Shown here: piece after piece, positions 43,787-52,987 of the stretch
Layout: each line of letters begins with the position of its first letter
Position numbering within the stretch: the stretch's first letter is position 1
Assembly: GCF_027944115.1 (NCBI RefSeq)
Contig: NZ_JAPJZI010000001.1
Span: 1,364,001 to 1,428,000 of the forward strand
Direction of reading: 5' to 3'
From: Hoeflea prorocentri
Lineage (GTDB): Bacteria; Pseudomonadota; Alphaproteobacteria; Rhizobiales; Rhizobiaceae
DNA: 64,000 nt
Notes under the pieces: generated by a model
What the model was told of the DNA's origin: nothing
The model's database searches: none
What the model saw: only the letters and a program-made list of their open reading frames with translations
Program-made: the position numbers and the translations under genes

Positions 43787-45339
43787 CAATAGGCGTTTTC
43801 CGAACCGAGCAATCGGAATGGTGTCAGAAAAAGTATCCTCAGGTCAAAGAGCAGCGACCAGTTTTCAATGTAGTAAAGGTCGAAAGCGGTGCGTTGCTTG
43901 ATTTTTTCCGCATCGTCAATTTCGCCGCGCCAGCCGTTGATCTGCGCCCAGCCGGTCACGCCGGGCTTGACACGGTGACGCGCGAAGTAGCCGTCAACCA
44001 CTTCTGTGAAGACCGTGTCATGCGAACGCGCATGAATTGCATGGGGGCGCGGGCCGACCAGTGAAAGCTCCCCCTTCAGCGCATTGAAGAACTGGGGCAA
44101 CTCGTCGATTGAGGTGCGTCGGATAAAGCGGCCGACAGGTGTGACGCGCGGGTCGTCCTTGGTTACCGGATTGATCGCCGTCGGGTCCGATTTTTCGACA
44201 TACATCGATCTGAATTTGTACACATTGATGATTTCGTTGTTGAAACCATGTCTTTGTTGCTTGAACAGGATCGGTCCCTTGGAGGTCATCTTAACGGCAA
44301 TGGCCGTTGCCAGCATGATTGGCGAGAAGGCGATGATGCCCAGGATGCTGAAGACGATATCGAAGGCACGTTTGGCAACTGAGTCCCAGTCATTGATGGG
44401 CCGGTCGAAAATGTCCAGCATCTGGACGGAGCCGATATTGGAGTAGGCGCGGGGCCGGAATTTGAGTTCGCTTGAGTGGGCTGCCAGGCGGATATCGACC
44501 GGCAGTACCCACAGTTTCTTCAGAAGCTCCATAACCCGCTTCTCGGCCGTCAAGGGCAGGGAAAGGATCAACATGTCGATACGTGCCAGGCGGGCGAATT
44601 CAACCAACTCCGAAATATTGCCGAGCTTGGGATAGCCGGCAACAATGGCGGGTGAGCGCCGTTCACTGCGGTCATCGAAAATACCGCAGATGCGTACATC
44701 GTTATCGGGTTGCTGTTCGAGTGCGCGAATGAGTTTTTCGGCCGCTTCGCCGCCGCCGACAATAACGGCACGCCGTTCCATGGTGCCGTCGCGCGCCCAG
44801 CGGCGTATTGCAAATGCAATGAAGTTCCTTCCAAGGGTAAGAAAGGCTAAACCGGACAGGAACCATGACCCGAACCAGACACGGGAAAACTCCTGGCCGA
44901 TTTTCATGAAAAAGGCGGCCGCGGTCAGCGTAGCGAAGGCAATTGTCCAGCCGATGTAGAGTTTAGGCAGATTTCTGAAAGCGCTGCGTAACGACTGTAC
45001 CTGGTAGGCATCGCTGATCTGAAACAGGAGGACCGCAAGGATGGCGCCGGCGACCGAGGCAAATATGTATGAGCTCGTATATTCGCCCTGCGGGGCAACA
45101 TAGATCAGACTGACCGCAATGCCGCAGAGGCTCAGGCCGACGATCTCGAACAGCCGTGCCATGCCGGTGATCATCGCTGGAGAAAGGCTGTCATCACCCA
45201 GCTGACGGGCGATTTGAGTCGCCAGCTTGCCGATTTTTTCGGAAGGTTGAGCGGACGGATCGGCCGGTGGCGTCTGCGGTTCGTCTGCCGGTTGTGCGCC
45301 TTCGGGCTTCTCGGGTTCGATGGTTTGGTGTGCGGTCAT
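43786..45339 (-). CDS. Undecaprenyl-phosphate glycosyl-1-phosphate transferase (polyprenyl glycosylphosphotransferase)
   Basis: A 517-residue initiating enzyme of the bacterial sugar transferase family. After a variable, proline- and glutamate-rich cytosolic tail (about 1-60) come membrane segments and a Rossmann-like CoA-binding-like domain (RRAVIVGGGEAAEKLI near 190). The C-terminal catalytic domain has RAFDIVFSILGIIAFSPIML, GPILFKQQRHGF, YKFRSM and RRTSIDELPQFFNALKGELS, all hallmark motifs. It loads the first sugar phosphate onto the lipid carrier. The sugar is unknown; glucose is common in this family. Confidence 0.9.
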   Translation of the reverse strand: MTAHQTIEPEKPEGAQPADEPQTPPADPSAQPSEKIGKLATQIARQLGDDSLSPAMITGMARLFEIVGLSLCGIAVSLIYVAPQGEYTSSYIFASVAGAILAVLLFQISDAYQVQSLRSAFRNLPKLYIGWTIAFATLTAAAFFMKIGQEFSRVWFGSWFLSGLAFLTLGRNFIAFAIRRWARDGTMERRAVIVGGGEAAEKLIRALEQQPDNDVRICGIFDDRSERRSPAIVAGYPKLGNISELVEFARLARIDMLILSLPLTAEKRVMELLKKLWVLPVDIRLAAHSSELKFRPRAYSNIGSVQMLDIFDRPINDWDSVAKRAFDIVFSILGIIAFSPIMLATAIAVKMTSKGPILFKQQRHGFNNEIINVYKFRSMYVEKSDPTAINPVTKDDPRVTPVGRFIRRTSIDELPQFFNALKGELSLVGPRPHAIHARSHDTVFTEVVDGYFARHRVKPGVTGWAQINGWRGEIDDAEKIKQRTAFDLYYIENWSLLFDLRILFLTPFRLLGSENAY

Positions 45340-45425
45340 GTATCCAGCGGCATCCCTGACTTTCAGGGCTCACGGATATCACAGAGCCGTTAATATTCTT
45401 TGACCCGTATACCGCGGGCGGGCGG

Positions 45426-46562
45426 TCAGGCGGTGCAGTCCCTGTAGAAATCCGTGATCTGGTTCGCCATGGTCCTTGCGGAAAACCGCGTCTCCAGGTC
45501 CATTTTGTCCGGCATCTGCGCCATCAGTTCCCGCGGGGACCCGACTGTGTTTGCCATCGCTTTCGCAAGGGCGTCGGCGTTCCCGGGCGGGATCAGTACC
45601 GGACTGTCGACCCCGAATATTTCAGGTATGCCCCCCACACGGGTGGCGATTACTGGGCGTCCCGCAGCCAGCGTTTCCAGAACGAGGTAGGGCAGGGACT
45701 CCGCCCTTGAAGGCACGACGACAAACTCACCGCGCCGCAAGGCATCGCGAACAGGCATTGCCGGCTCGAGTTTCACCCGGTCAGTCTGGCCGCTGGCCTC
45801 CAGCATGCGCCGGTATTTGTCCTTATCGTCGCCATCGCCGATCATCATGGCGCTTAAAGGCTTGCCGATCAACTTCTCGGCCTTGCCCAGGGCATCGATA
45901 AAGACGTCGGGTCCCTTCAGGTCGCGCATCATCCCGACATAAAGGAAATCGGCCGCGCCCTCTTCGGGCGTTATGTCCTCGAATTCCTTGTCGTGCAAAC
46001 CGTTATAGATGAGCCGGCTGGGCGGCCGTGGGGGGCCGATCTTGGCGGTATAGGCCTGGCGTTCATAGTCGCTGACGAAAACAAGGCCGTCGGTGAAGCG
46101 TTCTAGGAAGCGTTCGAGGGCAAAATAGAACCGTCCGGACAGTTGCGAACGGCTATAGTGGAGGCTGCCCCCGTGCGGGGAATAAAGGCGGGATACGCGA
46201 GACCTGGAAACCCGCAACTGTGAGCCGACCAACCGCGTCATGGCACCGCCTTTGGCGCCGTGACCATGGATGATGTCCGGCTTCAAACTCTTGATTTCAC
46301 TCCTGCATTTTAGTGCAGTAACAATATCTCCTGGCCCAATGGAACGGTGCATGGGAACTCTGGTCAGGCCGAGATTGAGAAATGGCCTGATTGTGTCGAA
46401 CAGGGCATCTTCATGTGCTCCGCCGGTGATGCTGTCACACAGTATTCCAACCTTGTGCCCGGCCTCGTGCTGATATCGTACAAGATCCCGCACATGCCGG
46501 AAAATGCCGCCGACCGGAGAGCGGAAACAATGCACGATACGCAAGGGGGCATGATCCGACAT
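45426..46562 (-). CDS. Glycosyltransferase family 4 protein
   Basis: A 378-residue GT-B fold transferase. The N-terminal acceptor domain has RSPVGGIFRHVRDLVRYQHE; the C-terminal donor site has LPYLVLETLAAGRPVIATRV with the E-x7-E type arrangement (a glutamate in SRAESLPYLVLE). It probably adds the next sugar to the lipid-linked repeat unit at the cytosolic face. It lies 86 bp upstream of the initiating transferase gene on the same strand and 20 bp downstream of the export gene. Confidence 0.88.
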   Translation of the reverse strand: MSDHAPLRIVHCFRSPVGGIFRHVRDLVRYQHEAGHKVGILCDSITGGAHEDALFDTIRPFLNLGLTRVPMHRSIGPGDIVTALKCRSEIKSLKPDIIHGHGAKGGAMTRLVGSQLRVSRSRVSRLYSPHGGSLHYSRSQLSGRFYFALERFLERFTDGLVFVSDYERQAYTAKIGPPRPPSRLIYNGLHDKEFEDITPEEGAADFLYVGMMRDLKGPDVFIDALGKAEKLIGKPLSAMMIGDGDDKDKYRRMLEASGQTDRVKLEPAMPVRDALRRGEFVVVPSRAESLPYLVLETLAAGRPVIATRVGGIPEIFGVDSPVLIPPGNADALAKAMANTVGSPRELMAQMPDKMDLETRFSARTMANQITDFYRDCTA

Positions 46563-46582
46563 TTACGTCCTGACCCTTGTCC

Positions 46583-47158
46583 TCAGAACAGACGCTCACG
46601 GACGTAGATAGTATCGCCCGCCAGAATGGGATCTGAGATCGTTACCCGTCCTGTCAGGACGTCGCCATTGACCTTTCTCGTGATATCGACGTTGGATTGA
46701 TTTGCACGGGCGGTGAATCCACCTGCGATGGCGATGGCGTTTTGTACATTCATTCCAGGAACATAGTTGTATTGTCCTGCCGTATTGACCTCACCAAGGA
46801 TGAAGAAGGAGCGGTGCTGATCGACCTGAATTGAAACATCGGGATCGCGCAAATAGCCCTGGCGCAGCTTTCCTGCAATATGCGTCTCGAGTTCGGAGAC
46901 GGTCTGGCCGCGGGCTGCGACCGATCCGATAAGCGGGAATGCCACATAGCCAGCCTGATCAACTGCATAGGTGTTTGTCAGCTCTTCCTGTTCGAACACT
47001 GTGATGCGCAGATTGTCTCCTGAATCCAGCCTGTAGGGCTGAATGACGGCCTCATGAAAGGCCTGCGGTGCAGGCCGATAACCCGAGCAGGCGGCCAGGG
47101 CAATGGCGAGTCCTGTCATAAGGGCAGCGGCCGCAATTTTTCGTATTTCAAACGCCAT
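46583..47158 (-). CDS. Polysaccharide biosynthesis/export protein (Wza/KpsD-like)
   Basis: A 191-residue outer-membrane export lipoprotein. The N-terminus is a lipoprotein signal (GLAIALAACSGYRP, with the cysteine as the lipidation site). The Poly_export domain follows (YRLDSGDNLRITVFEQEELT) and then a SLBB-type domain (FFILGEVNTAGQYNYVPGMN). At 191 residues it is much shorter than full Wza (about 380), so it resembles the short ExoF/GumB-like exporters that rely on a separate co-polymerase. It is divergent from the PCP gene. Confidence 0.9.
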   Translation of the reverse strand: MAFEIRKIAAAALMTGLAIALAACSGYRPAPQAFHEAVIQPYRLDSGDNLRITVFEQEELTNTYAVDQAGYVAFPLIGSVAARGQTVSELETHIAGKLRQGYLRDPDVSIQVDQHRSFFILGEVNTAGQYNYVPGMNVQNAIAIAGGFTARANQSNVDITRKVNGDVLTGRVTISDPILAGDTIYVRERLF

Positions 47159-47383
47159 GTTGAGCGAATACTCTTCACAGGAGCAGTTATTGAACCGGCC
47201 CCGTTATCGACCGGTTAAGGTTAATGACGGGTAAAGTGTGGGGTATTTTCGCACCCAAACTTTCCGAATGGCGGCATTTGGGGTTAGCGGGCTGATTTTG
47301 TTAATGAAATATAAATGCAGATTTAACCCTTATGTTACCATGTTCATTTACTCATTCGACTGATTGAAGTGGAGTGATTACCC

Positions 47384-49807
47384 ATGCGCGGTTCGCAGTC
47401 GAGCGGCAGTGACGTTGATATTGATATTGTGCGGTTGTTCGTTGCCGTTTGGGAACGGCGCATCGCCATTGTTTCTCTTTTGCTTATCGTAAGCGTTGCC
47501 GCGTTTGTTCTTTCAGGCATGTCGTCGCCGCGATATCGCGCAGAGGCTCGCATCCTGATAGAATCGCGCCAGTCGCCACTGTCCGGCGCCAACCAGACAA
47601 CGAACGGGCGCCCGCAGTTTCTTGACGAGCAGGGTATTGTCAGCCAGGTCGAGATCATCAATTCGACCAATCTGATCAAATCCGTCGCCGATCAACTCGA
47701 CCTTGTCGACAATCGCGAGTTCAGCTCTGCGGCCAAACCCTCTCTTATCGAAAGCCTTCTTATTCAGTTCGGTTTTGAGGAAGACCCGTATGATGCCTCG
47801 CCGGAGGAGCGTCTGATCGAACGATTCCGGGAACATATGACTGTTTATCAGGTCGACAATTCCCGCGTCATCGTGGTTACCTTCTGGTCTGTCGACAGAC
47901 AGCTTGCGGCGCAGGCCGCCAATGCAATCGCCCAGACTTATCTCACGCTGCAAAGCGGCGCCAAGGTGTCGACCAATGTCGATGCGACGGCCTGGCTCGA
48001 GCCGGAGATCGCCGATCTGCGGGACAAGGTGCGCGCGGCCGAGGCGAAGGTGGCGCAGTTCAGGGCCGAATCTGGCCTTTTGCTGGTGGACAGCACGGAG
48101 ACACTCGCCACGCGGCAGCTTTCCGAGATTTCCTCGGAATTGAGTCGGGTGCGCGGCGAAAAGGCCGAGGCCCAGGCGCGGGCGACGGCCGTCAGGAATG
48201 CGATCGAAAGCGGGCGTCCTTCAGAAGACTTTGCCAATCTGGTTCAGTCCGATGTCATCCAGAGATTGCGGGAACGGCAGGCAGCGCTCCAGGCACAGAT
48301 TGCGGATCTTTCCGTAACGCTGCTTGAGCAGCATCCACGGATCAAGGGCTTGCGGTCGCAGTTGAACGATATCGAAAAGCAAATTCAGGCAGAGACCCGT
48401 GGCTTGCTGCGAACATTTGAAAATGACGCAGAAATCGCGCAGCTACGCGAAGATGAACTAAATCAGCAACTTGGCGAGTTGAAAGCGGATTCGGCAAGGG
48501 CAGGCGGCGATGAGGTCGAATTGCGGGCGCTTGAACGCGAGGCAACCGCGCAGCGCGAGTTGCTTGAAGTCTATCTGAGTCGTTACCGCGAAGCTGCCTC
48601 GCTTTCGGACCGGGGCGACCTGCCGGCCGACGCGCGCGTCATTTCCGAAGCATTGGTTCCGACGAAACCCTATTATCCGAAGCCCGTGCCGGTGGCGATT
48701 ATTGCCGGGTTGGTTACCTTCCTGCTTTCGTCTCTCGCCATCATGCTGTTTGAGCTTTTTTCCGGCCGGGCGCTCAGGCCGGTCGATTACGGTGTAGCGC
48801 CGACAAATTCGGATGCAATGGAGCCTGAAGCCGCTGTTGATCCAGGCCCGCCCATTGGGACGGGGCTCACACCAAAACCGTTTGATGATGTGCCCGTGGC
48901 GGGTGTTTCAGACAAGGCCGAACCGGGGGCTGAAGCCTTCGAAACTGCCCGGGAAGACGACGCCGTTGAGACATTTGCAGCAGAGCAGAGCGATGTTGTC
49001 GTGAGCGCGCATACGCCTGACTTGAATGCAGACCCTGTCGGGGCCGATGCACCTGTTGCCGCGAACGACGACAGCTCCGCTGAAAATGACGAGACACTGG
49101 ATGAAGACGTGGTGGTCGAAGCCGGACCGGCCGTTGAAGAACCGCCTCATGACAGTTTGGATGCAAAGGTCCCGGTTGCAGCTGACATCGATGACGGCAT
49201 CATCGAAGACCACGAGCCGGAATACAGTGTCAGTGCCGTCACCGACCATCTGATTGCGGCCGGAACGCGTCTTGCCATTGTGGTCTCGCCCGAAGGCGAC
49301 AAGGGCTCGATGACTTCCGTCATGCTTGCTCGGATGCTGGCAAATGAGGGAAGCCAGGCATTGCTCCTGGATATGACCGGCTCTGCCTGTCCAAGTCGGA
49401 TGATGGTGCCCCATTCGGATCTGCCGGGCATTACCGACGTGCTAGTCGACGACTGCACCGTGCCGGAGGCCCTTCATGCGGACCGCCTGTCAAATGCGCA
49501 TATTCTTCCCCAAGGCATAACGGACCCGGCCATGGCCATGCAAAACGCTGACAAGCTGCCGGATGTGGTTGGCGCTCTGACCAAAGTCTATGACATTGTC
49601 ATTGTGGAATGCGGTCCGGCTAATTCTGCCGGCGTCAAGCGCCTTCTCGACGGGCAGGACGTGGAGATGATCTTCTCCGTGGTGCAGCCCGATGACGATC
49701 TGATGGTTGAATACCTCAACGATTTTTATTCGGAAGGTTTTCAGAATCTTCTCATGATGAGCCCCGGGGCAGGGGCGCCCGGCAGCCCCGACCGGACCGC
49801 TGCCTAA
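47384..49807 (+). CDS. Polysaccharide co-polymerase (Wzz/GumC-type) with degenerate ATPase domain
   Basis: An 807-residue protein of the PCP-2 / GumC-Wzc family. Wzz-like N-terminus (about 10-120) with a first membrane helix (IAIVSLLLIVSVAAFVLSGM), long periplasmic coiled coil (about 205-410), second helix near 440 (VPVAIIAGLVTFLLSSLAIM). Residues about 470-620 are an acidic, low-complexity linker. The last part (about 625-790) resembles the CpsD/BY-kinase ATPase fold (RLAIVVSPEGDKGSMTS), but the P-loop lacks the GK[ST] core. There is no C-terminal tyrosine cluster, so kinase activity is unlikely. Chain length control and export coupling are the likely roles. Confidence 0.86.
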   Translation: MRGSQSSGSDVDIDIVRLFVAVWERRIAIVSLLLIVSVAAFVLSGMSSPRYRAEARILIESRQSPLSGANQTTNGRPQFLDEQGIVSQVEIINSTNLIKSVADQLDLVDNREFSSAAKPSLIESLLIQFGFEEDPYDASPEERLIERFREHMTVYQVDNSRVIVVTFWSVDRQLAAQAANAIAQTYLTLQSGAKVSTNVDATAWLEPEIADLRDKVRAAEAKVAQFRAESGLLLVDSTETLATRQLSEISSELSRVRGEKAEAQARATAVRNAIESGRPSEDFANLVQSDVIQRLRERQAALQAQIADLSVTLLEQHPRIKGLRSQLNDIEKQIQAETRGLLRTFENDAEIAQLREDELNQQLGELKADSARAGGDEVELRALEREATAQRELLEVYLSRYREAASLSDRGDLPADARVISEALVPTKPYYPKPVPVAIIAGLVTFLLSSLAIMLFELFSGRALRPVDYGVAPTNSDAMEPEAAVDPGPPIGTGLTPKPFDDVPVAGVSDKAEPGAEAFETAREDDAVETFAAEQSDVVVSAHTPDLNADPVGADAPVAANDDSSAENDETLDEDVVVEAGPAVEEPPHDSLDAKVPVAADIDDGIIEDHEPEYSVSAVTDHLIAAGTRLAIVVSPEGDKGSMTSVMLARMLANEGSQALLLDMTGSACPSRMMVPHSDLPGITDVLVDDCTVPEALHADRLSNAHILPQGITDPAMAMQNADKLPDVVGALTKVYDIVIVECGPANSAGVKRLLDGQDVEMIFSVVQPDDDLMVEYLNDFYSEGFQNLLMMSPGAGAPGSPDRTAA

Positions 49808-49819
49808 ATCAGAGTTGTT

Positions 49820-50989
49820 CTAGCGGTTGGTGACCCAGAGGCGGATCGCCTTGGCAAGCTTGAAGATGGCCGGATGGTGCTTGGTAAAGCGCTTGATGTC
49901 GGTTGACAGCCGGGCTGCAAGGGCACCGATATGTCCGAGCGGTGTGATGGCCACAAACGTATCATAGTGGGTTGTTTCGACATCGCACCAGGAGCGTTTG
50001 AACTGTTCGTCTCCGACACCGAAATCGAAAGTGTGAGCGCCGGACTCACAGGCGTCGCGAATAACCAGGTAGAATAACAACTCACCCGGACTTGCCGCTT
50101 CTGTCGGCCCGATCGCGATGGAACTGAACTGGCAAATCACATCACGGCCCTTTGTCGACAGAGCCGCTATCGCGCATAAGAACCCGTCGCGGTTGCGCAG
50201 ACGGATCGCGTACATTTCAATTGTTTTTCTGTCCTGACCGACGCTTTCCTGAGCCAGACGGCGGAAATAGGATTTGATCTTCGCGTCATCGAAGACGTCC
50301 GGCAGGCCCATAAAGGCAAAGCGCGCAGCTTTCTGATTGAAGAACTCCTCCAGCAGATCGCCTGCTTCATCGGGAGTGCGCGCTCGTATGTAGTCGTATC
50401 CGCCCAGCTCATCGAGCCGGCGTTCCGAGATGCGAAATTTTTTTCTGCGACGCTTGGCGTTGCCCCTTGAAAGGACAGCATCAAAGCCTCCATCCAGTGT
50501 TGCCTGGAATGTCGGGTTCTGATTTTCAACATGCGGCCAATGGGAAAACGGGTGAACGTATCCATGCCAGGCCCTCGGCTGCCGGTCGAGGAAGACATAG
50601 TCAACGCCGAGCGGCAGTTGGGCAATCTGCTTCCTGATTGCAAGCATGGTGGCCGGATTGGCATCATCGAGGAAATGCGTTGAGAAAACCCCGAAATTCA
50701 CGTTGTTGAACGGCGTTGCGATATATCTGGCAATCCGGAACGGTCCGCTGCGTGTGATACATAGCGGCAGGATGAACGCGGTTTCGCCGGACCGTGCGCC
50801 GGATGTGTAGGTGGCCGTTATGATAAGCGGCGTCGCGCCGGTCTCTTCGATCCAGCCACGGCACCAGTCATAAGTCTGGTGAATACTGCACTCGGGAGCA
50901 GCCTCCAATGCCCGCCATACGGGCTCCAGAGGTTCAATTTCCCTGTTGCATTGAATGGAAAAACTGGTTGCCTCAACCGGTTTTCGCAT
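49820..50989 (-). CDS. GNAT family acetyltransferase (CelD/BcsL-like)
   Basis: A 389-residue protein of the CelD/BcsL (Acetyltransf_6) branch of the GNAT superfamily, a group frequent in polysaccharide loci and related to FemAB. The core region is around 200-330. The conserved C-terminal FDFGVGDEQFKRSWCD motif (near 330) is typical. Start at ATG 50989; an in-frame TTG lies just before. The acyl donor and target are unknown. It converges on the PCP gene and is oriented opposite to the similar gene at 51645. Confidence 0.82.
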   Translation of the reverse strand: MRKPVEATSFSIQCNREIEPLEPVWRALEAAPECSIHQTYDWCRGWIEETGATPLIITATYTSGARSGETAFILPLCITRSGPFRIARYIATPFNNVNFGVFSTHFLDDANPATMLAIRKQIAQLPLGVDYVFLDRQPRAWHGYVHPFSHWPHVENQNPTFQATLDGGFDAVLSRGNAKRRRKKFRISERRLDELGGYDYIRARTPDEAGDLLEEFFNQKAARFAFMGLPDVFDDAKIKSYFRRLAQESVGQDRKTIEMYAIRLRNRDGFLCAIAALSTKGRDVICQFSSIAIGPTEAASPGELLFYLVIRDACESGAHTFDFGVGDEQFKRSWCDVETTHYDTFVAITPLGHIGALAARLSTDIKRFTKHHPAIFKLAKAIRLWVTNR

Positions 50990-51148
50990 CAATCAAATTC
51001 CCATCTCTCATCCAGCATGTCAGCGCCTTGGCCTGCTGAGGCTTCTAATATTTCGCGCGAACAAGTGGAACCAACGTCAGAGACACACTATCCGATTGAA
51101 CTTAAAAAACTCTGATCGATACGAATTCTGGTTAAAATTGGTTGCCGA

Positions 51149-51367
51149 TTAATTGCTTTCGTCGCCTTGCGGCCGTTCCATCCAGCGAATAATCCACATG
51201 GCCGGTAAAACCCAGATTACGCCGCTGACGGCAAAATATATAAGATGCACCCACCATGGTGACTCCGCCAGCCTGTAGGTCGCGACCGTCGTCGCCACCA
51301 GCGCGTAAAGCACCACAAGCGCAATCAAGGCAAATGTACCGATGAGTTTGCGTAGGCGAAGCGGCAT
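51149..51367 (-). CDS. DUF2842 family small membrane protein
   Basis: A 72-residue protein with two membrane helices (IGTFALIALVVLYALVATTV and WVHLIYFAVSGVIWVLPAMW), matching DUF2842, a short alphaproteobacterial family. The conserved MPLRLRKLIGT start and IIRWMERP end are present. Function unknown. It probably is a housekeeping gene caught between polysaccharide genes. Confidence 0.83.
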   Translation of the reverse strand: MPLRLRKLIGTFALIALVVLYALVATTVATYRLAESPWWVHLIYFAVSGVIWVLPAMWIIRWMERPQGDESN

Positions 51368-51644
51368 TTATCCCTAATCCTCGTCTTGAAGGCTTTTGAA
51401 GTATAGGAATTGATGTCGCAATCAAGTCCTTAATCTCTTTGTGGCGCCGCCATGCCTGACTCTCGGCGGCAGGCCCTGGATTTGGTTTGATACCGTTAAT
51501 TGATCCGTTAACCCAAATTGGACTTTTAAGTCGCAGATTTACGATTGTGGCACGATATTGCCGTATGATTGCAACATCTTGAACAGGAAGGTGTTTCGGG
51601 CTCGAAAGCGTGAAGCTGCCGAGTTGCGTGGCAAGGAGACACAA

Positions 51645-52976
51645 TTGTCATTCCATACGGCAAACATCAGTCCGGTCTCGGATGAAAAGCCGATGGCCGA
51701 TACGCCGCGTCGGATAGATATCGGGTTTCTGTCCGGGTGCCGGTACTTCGCTTATGAGGCGATGGAAGACATTGCGGCTCTGTGGACAGGTCTTCAGCGC
51801 GATTGTGTCGGCACACCATTTCAAACCTATTCATGGATCAAGGCAGTTGTCGCGGCGGATTGCCCAGATCAGGGGGATGGGAAGACCGCTTGTTTCAGGC
51901 CGCTTTTTGTTGTCGGTTTTGTCGAGGACAAACCGGTCGTGATCCTGCCTTTGGCAATTCGCTATGCGATGACCGGCAAGCTTTTGACTTGGCTCGGCGA
52001 CAGGATTTCCGATTATCATGGTCCGTTGGTCGATCGCGCCTATGCATCGCGACTGCCGGACAATCTGATTGAAGCGATTGCGTCTCTGATTCACAGTGCC
52101 ATTCCACAGATCGACGCGGTTCACCTGACACGTCTGCCTGCCAGCGGACCCGATATTGCGAAATCGTCGCTGACAAACGCCTCTGTTCTTGCCGCTGAAT
52201 ACAGCTCCCACACGCTTGCCCTCAAGAAGGACTGGAAGGGTCTTTACGCAGCAATGCGCTCATCCAAGTCGCGCCAGCGTCTGCGCTCGAAATACAGGGC
52301 GTTCAAGGCGACCGGCCGCGTCAGTTTCCGAAGGGTAAGAGGCGCGGAAAACTGTTTGACGGCGGCCCGGCAGATACTGGATTGGAAGTCCGCCCAGGTG
52401 GAGGAAGCTGGCAGACGCAGCCCCTTTGGTACAGCCGATGCTCCAAGTGCCACCCGGATGGCAATCGAAGCGGCGCTGAGTGATGCGGACAATACGTCGC
52501 TGAGAGTCTACGGCCTTTTCAGAGACAACGCTCTCACGGCCGGTATGCTGGCCTTCGCATCCGACCGGGTGTTTTACTACTATGTCTCAGCTTATTCGCC
52601 GCAGCTTGACAGCAAGTTCTCGGCTGGCATCCAGCTTCTGACCAAGACGATAGAACTGGCAGCGCGGGCGGGCTGTGACAGCTATGACCTGCTCATCGGC
52701 GATGAGAAATACAAGAATGATTGGGCCGATACCGATGTCGCTCTGTTCAACTACACGCGCCCGTTTACATTGAAAGGCCGGTTGATCTGCGCGGCCTTGC
52801 ATGCGCGTTTTTCACTGAAGAAGAAGATCATGAGAACCCCATGGCTCGACGATTTCGGTCGTTCGACGGTCAAGACGATCTTTGGCCAGACGGCTCGCAA
52901 GGCACGTCTGGCTGCGCGGGAACCGAGTCGCGGGGATAAAGCCGTCAGTCCCATCCAACACAGACCACCCATGTAG
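51645..52976 (+). CDS. GNAT family acetyltransferase (CelD/BcsL-like)
   Basis: A 443-residue CelD/BcsL-type acyltransferase, first gene of a five-gene operon. Start chosen at TTG 51645 because a strong AAGGAG site lies 7 nt before it; ATG 51693 is an alternative. It has the same C-terminal motif as the gene at 49820 (YDLLIGDEKYKNDWAD), and the central SSKSRQRLRSKYRAFKATG basic segment seen in this family. Function is probably acylation of a polysaccharide or lipid-linked precursor; donor unknown. Two similar genes in one locus suggest duplicated or paired modifications. Confidence 0.82.
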   Translation: MSFHTANISPVSDEKPMADTPRRIDIGFLSGCRYFAYEAMEDIAALWTGLQRDCVGTPFQTYSWIKAVVAADCPDQGDGKTACFRPLFVVGFVEDKPVVILPLAIRYAMTGKLLTWLGDRISDYHGPLVDRAYASRLPDNLIEAIASLIHSAIPQIDAVHLTRLPASGPDIAKSSLTNASVLAAEYSSHTLALKKDWKGLYAAMRSSKSRQRLRSKYRAFKATGRVSFRRVRGAENCLTAARQILDWKSAQVEEAGRRSPFGTADAPSATRMAIEAALSDADNTSLRVYGLFRDNALTAGMLAFASDRVFYYYVSAYSPQLDSKFSAGIQLLTKTIELAARAGCDSYDLLIGDEKYKNDWADTDVALFNYTRPFTLKGRLICAALHARFSLKKKIMRTPWLDDFGRSTVKTIFGQTARKARLAAREPSRGDKAVSPIQHRPPM

Positions 52977-52987
52977 CGAGAGGTTTT

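Noticed and set aside
47384-49807. An active tyrosine autokinase
   Set aside because: No GK[ST] in the P-loop region and no C-terminal tyrosine cluster.
51490-51510. A CtrA box (TTAA-N7-TTAAC) upstream of the GNAT operon
   Set aside because: The spacing between the TTAA elements is 8, not 7, and no second supporting site was found.
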